A stretch of DNA of 64,000 nt. It comes from Eubacteriales bacterium (GTDB lineage: Bacteria > Bacillota > Clostridia > Saccharofermentanales > Fastidiosipilaceae). The number at the start of each line of letters is the position of its first letter. The first letter of the stretch is position 1. The stretch spans positions 1 to 64,000 of the forward strand of contig JAUNVS010000003.1 of assembly GCA_030537565.1 (NCBI GenBank). The letters are read 5' to 3'. Positions 34,372 through 42,649 of the stretch are shown in pieces. The position numbers were made by a program, and so were the translations under genes. Under the pieces are notes generated by a model, which was not told the DNA's origin, made no database searches, and worked only from the letters and a program-made list of their open reading frames with translations.

Positions 34372-37300
34372 ATGGAGCAGGAACTAGAGTTACAGTTAGC
34401 GGCTGAGAAACGTGCGAATTTCCTTCGAGCTGCAGAACGCGATCCCAGTTTCGTGGCGCTTCGCTCGGCGATTACAGATTATTTTTTTGCAGCAAAATCA
34501 GAGAGGCGACTGCGGATTAATCTCCAGGGGATGGGGGAGTCGCTGAAGCCCTATCTGATTGCGGCACTCCTCGAACTGCTGCCCGATTTAAAAATCCTCT
34601 ACATCGAGTCCGATGAACTGAACTTCCGACGGGATGAACGTGATTTCGAGGCCCTCCTCGGAGTGGCTCCTGCCGTCTTTCGCCCCCGAGAACTTGAGTT
34701 TCGCGAGGTCGATGCCACCAGCCGTACGACTGAGATCGAGCGCCTCGCCTGTCTCCATCAGATGCAGAGCGGAGCGGCGCGTCTCGTCCTCGCACCCGTG
34801 ACGGCTCTCAGTCAGCGCCTCGCTTCGAGGGCGAAGCTCGATGCCCGCTATGAGATCTCTGTGAATCAACGCCTCGATCAGGCGGAATTACGTGAGCGTC
34901 TCGTCGCCCTCGGTTTTGAAGCCCTACCGCATTGCGAGGGTCTCTCGCAGTTCTCTCAGCGCGGCGACATCATCGACTTCGTGCCGCTTGCCATGGATGC
35001 TGAGGTGGATTACGGCGTGCGCATCTCGTTCTTCGATGACGAGATCGACCGCATCGATCGCTTCGATCTCGATACCCAGCGCAGCTTGGAACGCCTCGAG
35101 AGCGTTGAGATCCTCAGCCAGAGAGAGCTGGAACTGAGCGCGGCTGACTATCAGCGCCTGGCCGAGCACCTCGAAGAGGCGGGGGCCGAGGCGCGCCGAC
35201 GCATCATACGTCAGGGGGGTAAGCTGGAGTCGGCCCGTAAGATTGAGAGCCTCTACCTCCGAGATGCCGAGCGCTGCCGCACGGCTGAGCGCTTTCCTGC
35301 CCTCGACCGCTATCTCGACTTCATCTTCGGGGAGTCGGCGCTGAGCCTCGTCGACTATGCCGCTGAGCATGGCTATCTGATCATCGTCGATGAGCTTCTC
35401 CGTTGTCAGGAGCGCCTCGATCGCCAGGCTGCCCAGGCCTATGAGGATATGACGATTCTCATCGAGCATCAGGATGCCCCGAATGAGATTTTCGATGCGA
35501 ACTGGCGTCCGGATGCCGTGCTTCGGGGTCTCGATTCGAAGCCAGCCCTCCTCAGTCTCGCGGCTCTGCCTCAGAGTGGTAATGGTTTGACTGCGGCGAA
35601 GGAAATACAGATATATGCCCGAGAAGCGGAGCATCGTCATGGCCTCGAGCTTCAGATGCTTCGGGAGTTTCAGGAGCGAGAGGCTCGAGGCGAGTCGAGT
35701 TATATTCTCTGTAGTGATCCAGATTTACGTGAACGTCTGCGTGCTTTGATTTTCGAAAACTGTCCGGGACTAAAGGATCCTTTCCTCGATTTTGAATTGA
35801 GTCATGGTTTTGAGTACCCTGCAGCGAAACTCTACGTCCTCTCACGGGAGGAGGTCTTTGCATCCCGACGTAATCGCCGTAAGAGACGGAGCAAGACGGC
35901 TCAGACGGGGGCGCCGATTGCACTCTTCACGGAACTTAAACCCGATGAGCTCCTCGTCCATGATGATTTCGGTATTGGAATTTACCGTGGACTTACCCAG
36001 CTAGAACACCACGGTGCAGTCCGCGATTACCTCCAGATTGAGTATGCAGGCGGCGATAAGATTTACCTGCCGATGGATGCGCTCGACCAGATTCAGAAAT
36101 ACATCGGTACAGGGGATAATTCAAAGGTTAAACTTTCACGCCTCGGGGGCCAGGACTGGGAAAAGGCGAAGTCTAGGGCTCGTGATTCGATTAAGGTTCT
36201 GGCGACTGACCTCGTCGAACTCTATGCCAAGCGCCGCCAATTAAAGGGTCATGCATTTCCACCGAAAACGCCTTTTGAGGCGGATTTTGCGGCTCGTTTC
36301 GACTACGAGGAGACGAACGATCAGCTCCAGGCCCTCGATGAGATCTGCGCCGACATGGAGAGCGATCGGGTCATGGATCGCCTCCTCTGTGGCGATGTTG
36401 GCTTCGGGAAGACGGAGGTTGCATTCCGAGCCATGTTTAAATGTGCCTGCGATTCGAAACAGGCGGTTCTCCTCGCTCCGACGACGGTGCTCTCTCAGCA
36501 GCATTACGAGACCCTCCTCGAGCGACTGGGGGATCTGCCGCTGCGCGTCGCCCTCCTCAATCGCTTCGTGGCGGCAGCGGATCGGAAGAAGATCCTACGA
36601 GCGGTCCAGCGCGGTGACGTCGACATCCTTATCGGCACCCACCGCGTCCTCTCAAAGGATGTGAAATTTGCCGACCTCGGTCTCCTCGTCGTCGACGAGG
36701 AACAGCGTTTCGGCGTCGATCATAAGGAAAGCCTCAAAGCAAAATATCCAGAGGTCGACGTCCTCACCTTAACCGCGACGCCGATTCCCCGCACCCTCCA
36801 CATGTCGCTCTCGGGGATTCGAGATATCTCGGTCCTCGAAGAGCCACCAGAGAACCGACGGCCGGTGCGAACCTTTGTCATGGATTACGACGAGGGCATC
36901 GTCGCGGACGCCATCCTTCGGGAAATCAATCGCGGCGGCCAGGTCTTTTACCTCTTCAACAACGTCGAAAAAATGCCTGCTGAACAGGCGAAGCTCGAGC
37001 GACTCCTCCCAGATGCGCGCATTGTCATGGGCCATGGCAAGATGAGTAGCAGCGAGATCGAGGCGGTGATGGAGACTTTCTTAAAAGGAGAGGCTGATAT
37101 CCTCCTCTGTAGCACGATCATCGAGAGTGGGATTGATATTCCAAACGTCAACACCCTCATCGTCTGTCACTCCGATCGCTTCGGTCTAAGTCAGCTCTAT
37201 CAGATTAAGGGACGGGTCGGTCGTTCAACGCGCCAAGCCTACGCCTATTTCACCTATGAGCGCGAAAAAGTCCTCAATGCTGAGGCTCAGAAGCGCCTCA

Positions 37301-38148
37301 TCGCTCTCAGAGAATATACGGAGCTCGGTTCTGGCTTTAAGATTGCGCTTAAAGATCTCGAGGTTCGAGGCGCGGGTAACCTCCTCGGTGGTGAGCAGCA
37401 TGGGCAGATGGCGGCAATCGGCTATGAGCTCTACTGCCGTATGCTCGACGAGGAGATCGAAGCCGCGAAGTGGGCCAGTGTCGCCGAAGAGAACGAGGAC
37501 TTCGTTTCGGTCCGCAAACTCGAACGGGCCGAGGACTTCCAAGCGGCGTCGGCAGCCAGCTCCAGTCAGACCTCGGGAATTTCCTTCTCTGCTAAAGCGA
37601 AGAGCGAAGCCGTTGATAAGTCTGGCCCGAGATTTCGAGACGCCCATACGAGTCGCCGTGCGCGTTCGCTCGAGACCCTCATCGATCTCAAAGTCGATGC
37701 CTTTATCCGAGCCGATTATGTGCCCGATGAGAGTGCCCGCGTCGACCTCTACCGTCGCATCGTCCGCATTGAGACTTATGCAGACTATCTCGACCTCCAA
37801 GATGAGTTCCTTGACCGCTTCGGCGATCCACCGCCAGCGATCAGTCAACTCCTCGATGTCGCCTATGTTCGCGCTCGGGCGAGTCGTCTCGGCTGCGTGC
37901 GGATTTGCCGCCAAAAGTCGAGTCTTTGCCTCGAGATGAGTAAGGATTTGAGCCTCGGCATGGGTGAGGTGACGGCCCTCATGGCTGGTCCATATCGGGC
38001 CAATCTGCGTCTCGATCTCGGCCAGCACCCAGCTCTCTACCTCCTCGACGTACCCGCGAAGAATGAGGCGGCCCTCGAGCTTCTCCGCAAACTATTTTAT
38101 GAGGGGGAACGAGAAGCTGAGAAGATGAAGGGGGAGGCCAGCTCTTAA
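34372..38148 (+). CDS. mfd: Transcription-repair coupling factor
   Basis: 1258 residues (family about 1150-1180). In order: UvrB-like N-terminal module, RNA-polymerase-interaction domain (KPDELLVHDDFGIGIYRGL), translocase motor with Walker A GDVGFGKTE and box DEEQRFG, TRG region (GSGFKIALKDLEVRGAGN), and the C-terminal D7 domain. About 60 extra residues, rich in Ser, Ala and Lys, sit between the TRG region and D7 (around 37490-37680). ATG 34372 has AGGAG four bases upstream; the GTG at 34360 overlaps pth. Mfd removes stalled RNA polymerase and recruits UvrA. Confidence 0.96.
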   Translation: MEQELELQLAAEKRANFLRAAERDPSFVALRSAITDYFFAAKSERRLRINLQGMGESLKPYLIAALLELLPDLKILYIESDELNFRRDERDFEALLGVAPAVFRPRELEFREVDATSRTTEIERLACLHQMQSGAARLVLAPVTALSQRLASRAKLDARYEISVNQRLDQAELRERLVALGFEALPHCEGLSQFSQRGDIIDFVPLAMDAEVDYGVRISFFDDEIDRIDRFDLDTQRSLERLESVEILSQRELELSAADYQRLAEHLEEAGAEARRRIIRQGGKLESARKIESLYLRDAERCRTAERFPALDRYLDFIFGESALSLVDYAAEHGYLIIVDELLRCQERLDRQAAQAYEDMTILIEHQDAPNEIFDANWRPDAVLRGLDSKPALLSLAALPQSGNGLTAAKEIQIYAREAEHRHGLELQMLREFQEREARGESSYILCSDPDLRERLRALIFENCPGLKDPFLDFELSHGFEYPAAKLYVLSREEVFASRRNRRKRRSKTAQTGAPIALFTELKPDELLVHDDFGIGIYRGLTQLEHHGAVRDYLQIEYAGGDKIYLPMDALDQIQKYIGTGDNSKVKLSRLGGQDWEKAKSRARDSIKVLATDLVELYAKRRQLKGHAFPPKTPFEADFAARFDYEETNDQLQALDEICADMESDRVMDRLLCGDVGFGKTEVAFRAMFKCACDSKQAVLLAPTTVLSQQHYETLLERLGDLPLRVALLNRFVAAADRKKILRAVQRGDVDILIGTHRVLSKDVKFADLGLLVVDEEQRFGVDHKESLKAKYPEVDVLTLTATPIPRTLHMSLSGIRDISVLEEPPENRRPVRTFVMDYDEGIVADAILREINRGGQVFYLFNNVEKMPAEQAKLERLLPDARIVMGHGKMSSSEIEAVMETFLKGEADILLCSTIIESGIDIPNVNTLIVCHSDRFGLSQLYQIKGRVGRSTRQAYAYFTYEREKVLNAEAQKRLIALREYTELGSGFKIALKDLEVRGAGNLLGGEQHGQMAAIGYELYCRMLDEEIEAAKWASVAEENEDFVSVRKLERAEDFQAASAASSSQTSGISFSAKAKSEAVDKSGPRFRDAHTSRRARSLETLIDLKVDAFIRADYVPDESARVDLYRRIVRIETYADYLDLQDEFLDRFGDPPPAISQLLDVAYVRARASRLGCVRICRQKSSLCLEMSKDLSLGMGEVTALMAGPYRANLRLDLGQHPALYLLDVPAKNEAALELLRKLFYEGEREAEKMKGEASS

Positions 38149-38295
38149 GTTTGAGAAAAGCCTCAAGCCCAGCCCATTTAAGGTCTGAATTGATCGGGCG
38201 ATCGGCTCCGTCGGGGCTGGCCGCTATTGCTGCGCCAGGTGGGCGAGTCTGCTATCATTTGACCATCTATGAATTAGGAAGATGAGTCGCAAATT

Positions 38296-39579
38296 ATGAA
38301 GATTCAGAAGTTAAAGGGTACCCAGGATGTCCTCCCTCAGGAGTCGGCCCAGCGTCGCTATATCGAAGAGGTCTTCCATGAAGTCTGCCGTCGCTATGCC
38401 TATGGGGAGATCCGTATTCCAACCTTCGAGATGACTCAGCTCTTTCAGCGTGGCGTAGGCGATAGCAGTGATGTCGTCAATAAGGAAATGTACAGCTTCG
38501 AGGACCGCGGTGGTCGCCAGCTCAGTCTCCGCCCCGAGGCGACCTCGGGAGTCGTCCGTGCCTATATTGAAAACGGTCTCACTTCGACGCCTGCTCCACA
38601 GAAACTCTACTATCTGATTTCTGCCTTCCGTGCCGAAAATGTTCAGGCGGGTCGCTTCCGTGAGTTTAATCAGTTCGGCGTCGAGGCCTTCGCGTCAGAG
38701 TCTCCGAGCATCGACCTCGAGGTTATTAGCCTCGCCAATACCTATTTTCAGAACCTCGGTCTTAAGAATTACCGGATTAAGTTAAATTCAATCGGAGATC
38801 CGGAGTCTCGCCAGGCCTATCGCCTCGCCCTCCTCGAATTCTTCCGGCCTCGCCTCGACGCGCTCTGCCCAACTTGCAGGGAGCGGCTCGAGAAGAATCC
38901 GCTTCGCCTCCTCGATTGTAAGGAGGTGTCTTGCCAGGGCCTGATCGCTGAGGCCCCCGTCATCGACGATTACCTCAGCGAGGCTTCGAGAGCCCATGAT
39001 GCCTACCTCCGTGAGGGCCTCGAGGCCCTCGGCATCGCCTATGAACACGATTCGAGACTCGTGCGTGGCCTCGACTATTACACGAAGACGGTTTTTGAGT
39101 TCGTCCTCGATGCGGAGATCGGAAGTCAGGCGGCGACGATCTGCGGCGGCGGCCGCTACGACGGCCTCGTTGAACAACTCGGCGGTGCGGCTGTTCCAGG
39201 GATCGGCTTTAGCCTCGGTGAAGAGCGCCTCCTCATGGCCCTCCGCGAAGAGGGACTTCTGCCAGAGCTTAATTCGGGCGTAGACCTCTTCATTGCAGCT
39301 CAGTCGGATGCCGCCCGCCTACCTGTTGCCGTCCTCGCCCAGCGCCTGCGTGAACTCGGGCTCGCCGTCGAGATCGACCTCATGGATCGCTCGTTAAAAG
39401 CGCAGATGAAGTATGCGAATAAGTCGGGGGCTCGCTACGCCCTCGTGATCGGAGATGCCGAACTTGAGACGGAGTCGGCCCAGCTCAGGGACTTGCGCAG
39501 CCGCGAGGTCGAAGACCGTTTCGTCGAGATCAGTGATCCAGCGGCCCTCTTCGAGATTCTCAGCCTTGAGATTGTCTGA
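38296..39579 (+). CDS. hisS: Histidyl-tRNA synthetase
   Basis: 427 residues, class II synthetase. The histidine-specific motifs are LVRGLDYYTKTVFEF and the motif 3 region GIGFSLGEERL; motif 2 lies around YYLISAFRAENVQAGRFREFNQ. The C-terminal anticodon-binding domain is complete. The ribosome site is weak (GAAGATGAG). The 147-base leader shows no T-box element. Confidence 0.96.
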   Translation: MKIQKLKGTQDVLPQESAQRRYIEEVFHEVCRRYAYGEIRIPTFEMTQLFQRGVGDSSDVVNKEMYSFEDRGGRQLSLRPEATSGVVRAYIENGLTSTPAPQKLYYLISAFRAENVQAGRFREFNQFGVEAFASESPSIDLEVISLANTYFQNLGLKNYRIKLNSIGDPESRQAYRLALLEFFRPRLDALCPTCRERLEKNPLRLLDCKEVSCQGLIAEAPVIDDYLSEASRAHDAYLREGLEALGIAYEHDSRLVRGLDYYTKTVFEFVLDAEIGSQAATICGGGRYDGLVEQLGGAAVPGIGFSLGEERLLMALREEGLLPELNSGVDLFIAAQSDAARLPVAVLAQRLRELGLAVEIDLMDRSLKAQMKYANKSGARYALVIGDAELETESAQLRDLRSREVEDRFVEISDPAALFEILSLEIV

Positions 39580-39664
39580 GCGACTCGGACTAGCGTTTCA
39601 GCCCCTTTGCTTTGCCTTCCATAGATGACGAGGCGAGGCGATCACGGATTTTTTTTGAGGATGC

Positions 39665-40606
39665 ATGTATTACTTACTCAATCAACCCGATTGCCCCTAT
39701 GAGCGGCTCGCAGAGCTTCCCGAGCGCAACTGTGACCTCGCTGCCTATCTGAAGTTTCGCGAACTAGAGCACGATGCGGAGCAGCTCCATATCGAGCCAG
39801 AAGTCCTCGATCTCTGCCGTGAACGGACTCTCCAGAACACCCTCGGGAGCTTCGAGCGTTATCTTTTTGCCATCCTCTCGCTTCCAGATCCTGAGCGGAT
39901 CTCGAACGAACGTGACTTGATCGGCCTCTACATCGATGCCGAGAAAATCCTAATTATCGACCTCTATGACCGGGATCGCTCGACCTCCAGGGCTTTTAAA
40001 CGGGCTCTCCAGTTGATGGGAAATAAACAGAATCTCGGTCGCTTCTTCGCCCTCTTTGTAAAAGAAATTACGAAGGGCCATTACCGTTACTTCAGAGTCT
40101 TCCAAGAGGAGACCGCCCAGCTGGAACACTCACTCTGGGATACAGATGACGACAACGATCAGCGCCACTATCAGCGTGAATTTTCACGAATTTCTCACCA
40201 GCTTCTCCTCCTACACTCCTACTACGAGGAAGTCGTCGACCTCCTCAGTGAGATGGAGGAAAATGAAACGCAGGTCCTCGACTCCGAAGACCTCGCCTAT
40301 GTGCGCCAGCTCCTCGGACGGATGGAACACTATTCTGGAAATATGCAGTACTGCCGAGAGTATCTGGCTCAAGTCCGAGAAGCCTATCAGTCGCAGCTCG
40401 ATCTTAAGCTCAACGCTACGATGAAAATCTTCACGGTCATGACCTCCGTTTTCCTACCTCTTTCGCTTCTCGTTGGCTGGTATGGGATGAATTTTAAAAA
40501 TATGCCAGAATTGGATTGGGAATACGGGTATATCGCCGTCATCGCCTCGAGCATCGTGATTACCGCCCTCATCCTCTGGTATTTCAAGCGTAAGAAACTC
40601 CTCTGA
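39665..40606 (+). CDS. CorA-family divalent-metal transporter
   Basis: 313 residues. A long helical cytoplasmic funnel is followed by two C-terminal membrane helices, with the selectivity signature Y-G-M-N at the end of the first (GWYGMNFKNMPELDWEYGY). The charged tail K-R-K-K-L-L points to the cytoplasm. Likely ions are Mg2+ or Co2+/Ni2+. The start at 39665 has GAGG four bases away. Confidence 0.92.
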   Translation: MYYLLNQPDCPYERLAELPERNCDLAAYLKFRELEHDAEQLHIEPEVLDLCRERTLQNTLGSFERYLFAILSLPDPERISNERDLIGLYIDAEKILIIDLYDRDRSTSRAFKRALQLMGNKQNLGRFFALFVKEITKGHYRYFRVFQEETAQLEHSLWDTDDDNDQRHYQREFSRISHQLLLLHSYYEEVVDLLSEMEENETQVLDSEDLAYVRQLLGRMEHYSGNMQYCREYLAQVREAYQSQLDLKLNATMKIFTVMTSVFLPLSLLVGWYGMNFKNMPELDWEYGYIAVIASSIVITALILWYFKRKKLL

Positions 40607-40660
40607 ATCTATTTTTTTATAACAAAGCGGGGGACAGGTCCTGTGTTCTGCATTTGCAAA

Positions 40661-40690
40661 GCCTGAGCACGTCGCGGCTCGGCCTTTTAT
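40661..40690 (+). terminator. Probable terminator after the CorA-type gene
   Basis: GCC(T)GAGC pairs with GCTCGGC with a one-base bulge, followed by CTTTTATTT. Confidence 0.5.
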
Positions 40691-40811
40691 TTGACGATCA
40701 AAAAGATTTGTTTTCCCGGCCAAGAACAGCTCAAGATTTGCTAAACTAAAGGGTACATTTTTAGTCGTGGAAGAAGGGCAGGTACATAACATGCAAATTG
40801 GACAGGAAACG

Positions 40812-42605
40812 ATGAAGCGCAGTGTTTACTGCGGCGAGGTGGGGGAGTCCCACGTCGGTCAGAGTCTCTGCCTTATGGGCTGGGTCAAGCGTCGCCGTAA
40901 TTTAGGTGGCATGGTTTTCCTCGATTTGCGAGACCGCAGCGGTATCTGCCAGCTGGTGGTGAATGAGAAGAGTCCCGAGGCGGTCCACGAGGCGGTCCGT
41001 GACGTGCGCAGTGAATATGTGCTCGCTGTCCGCGGTGAGGTCCTCCGTCGTTCGTCGCCAAACCCAGATTTGCCGACGGGTGATTACGAGCTTCAGGTCG
41101 AGACCCTCATCGTCCTCAGTGCTTCGGAGACGCCGCCCTTTGTTCTCGAAGAGGCCGACCAGGTCTCGGACGTCCTCCGTCTTCGCTATCGCTTCCTCGA
41201 CCTCCGGCGTGAGCGCCTCTCGAATATCATTCAGCTGCGCTCAGCGATGTTAAATCGCACGGTTGATTTCTTTGCGACCCACGGTTTCCTACAGATTGAG
41301 ACGCCCTATCTCGGTAAGTCGACGCCTGAGGGAGCCCGTGACTACCTTGTTCCTAGTCGTGTCTACCCAGGTTCTTTCTTCGCGCTTCCTCAGTCTCCAC
41401 AGCTCTATAAACAGATGCTGATGATGTCGGGTTTTGATCGCTACTTCCAGATTGCTCGTTGCTTCCGAGATGAGGATCTGCGCGCTGACCGTCAGCCTGA
41501 ATTTACCCAGGTCGACCTCGAGATGAGTTTCGTCGACGAAGATGATGTCATGGATATCGCTGAGTCCTACACCCACTTCTTATTCGAGAATTTCGGGACG
41601 GGGATGGAGGCGCCTAAATTCCCACTGCAGCGCTTGACCTATCGTGAGGCGATGGAGAACTACGGCTCGGATAAGCCTGACCTGCGTTTCGGGATGAAGC
41701 TGCATAAGATCTGCGGTTGGGCGCTGAGCGTCGATTTCCCTGTATTTAAAAACTGTGTTGAAGCGGGGGGCTGCGTCTATGCCATTTGTGCGAAGGGCAT
41801 GGGCCAGGCTTCTCGTAAGCAGATCGATAAGATGACGGATCTCGTCCGCCTCTATCATGCAAAAGGCCTCGCCTGGTTTGCTCCCGGCGAGTCCGAGCGC
41901 GGTTCGATCTTAAAATTCTTAAGTGATGCGAATAAGCAGGAGCTCTGCGAACTGATGGGGGCCGAATCGGGCGACCTCATCCTTATTGTTGCGGATTCGG
42001 AGCGCACGGCGCAGACCGCCCTCGGTCAGCTACGTCTGAAGATTGCCGATGAGCAGGGACTCCTCGATCCGAATCGCTGCGCGGCTTGCTGGGTGACGGA
42101 TTTTCCCCTCTTTGAATATTCTGAGGAGGAGCAGCGCTATGTGGCGCAGCACCACCCCTTTACGATGATTGCCGATGAGGATGTCGATTACCTCGAATCC
42201 GATCCCGGACGCTGCCGCTCTAAAGCCTATGACCTCGTGGTCAATGGTCAGGAGATGGCGGGTGGTTCAATCCGTATCCATGACCGTGACTTCCAGTACC
42301 GAGTACTTAAACATCTTGGCTTTAGTGAAGAGCGGGCGAAGGCAAATTTTGACTTCCTCCTGCGTGCATTTGATTACGGTGTACCGCCGCACGGCGGCTG
42401 CGCTTTTGGACTTGACCGCTGGGTGATGTTCTTCGCCCGGACGAATAATATCCGGGACGTCATCGCCTTTCCGAAGGTTCAGTCCTCGAGCTGCTTGATG
42501 ACAGGGGCTCCGAGCCGAGTTTCCGAGCATCAGCTGATGGAGCTAGGGCTTGAGGTTGAGGCAAAGCCCGAGGGGGATGCCGCTTCGGAGGGAGCTGAGG
42601 AATAA
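40812..42605 (+). CDS. aspS: Aspartyl-tRNA synthetase, bacterial type
   Basis: 597 residues from ATG 40812, the usual family length and N-terminus (M-K-R-S-V-Y-C-G-E-V). OB-fold anticodon domain, class II core with FRDEDLRADRQPEFTQ (motif 2), the bacterial GAD insertion, and motif 3 FGLDRWVM. The long C-terminal tail is acidic. ATG 40791 (upstream AGGGCAGG) is an alternative start adding seven residues. A possible extended -10 TGCTAAACT precedes it. Confidence 0.95.
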   Translation: MKRSVYCGEVGESHVGQSLCLMGWVKRRRNLGGMVFLDLRDRSGICQLVVNEKSPEAVHEAVRDVRSEYVLAVRGEVLRRSSPNPDLPTGDYELQVETLIVLSASETPPFVLEEADQVSDVLRLRYRFLDLRRERLSNIIQLRSAMLNRTVDFFATHGFLQIETPYLGKSTPEGARDYLVPSRVYPGSFFALPQSPQLYKQMLMMSGFDRYFQIARCFRDEDLRADRQPEFTQVDLEMSFVDEDDVMDIAESYTHFLFENFGTGMEAPKFPLQRLTYREAMENYGSDKPDLRFGMKLHKICGWALSVDFPVFKNCVEAGGCVYAICAKGMGQASRKQIDKMTDLVRLYHAKGLAWFAPGESERGSILKFLSDANKQELCELMGAESGDLILIVADSERTAQTALGQLRLKIADEQGLLDPNRCAACWVTDFPLFEYSEEEQRYVAQHHPFTMIADEDVDYLESDPGRCRSKAYDLVVNGQEMAGGSIRIHDRDFQYRVLKHLGFSEERAKANFDFLLRAFDYGVPPHGGCAFGLDRWVMFFARTNNIRDVIAFPKVQSSSCLMTGAPSRVSEHQLMELGLEVEAKPEGDAASEGAEE

Positions 42606-42649
42606 TTTGGATCTTGCGAGGGCGCGGACTTAGACGTTGAGGTGTAAGC

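Noticed and set aside
38149-38295. T-box leader in front of hisS
   Set aside because: No T-box core sequence or terminator-antiterminator pair is visible.
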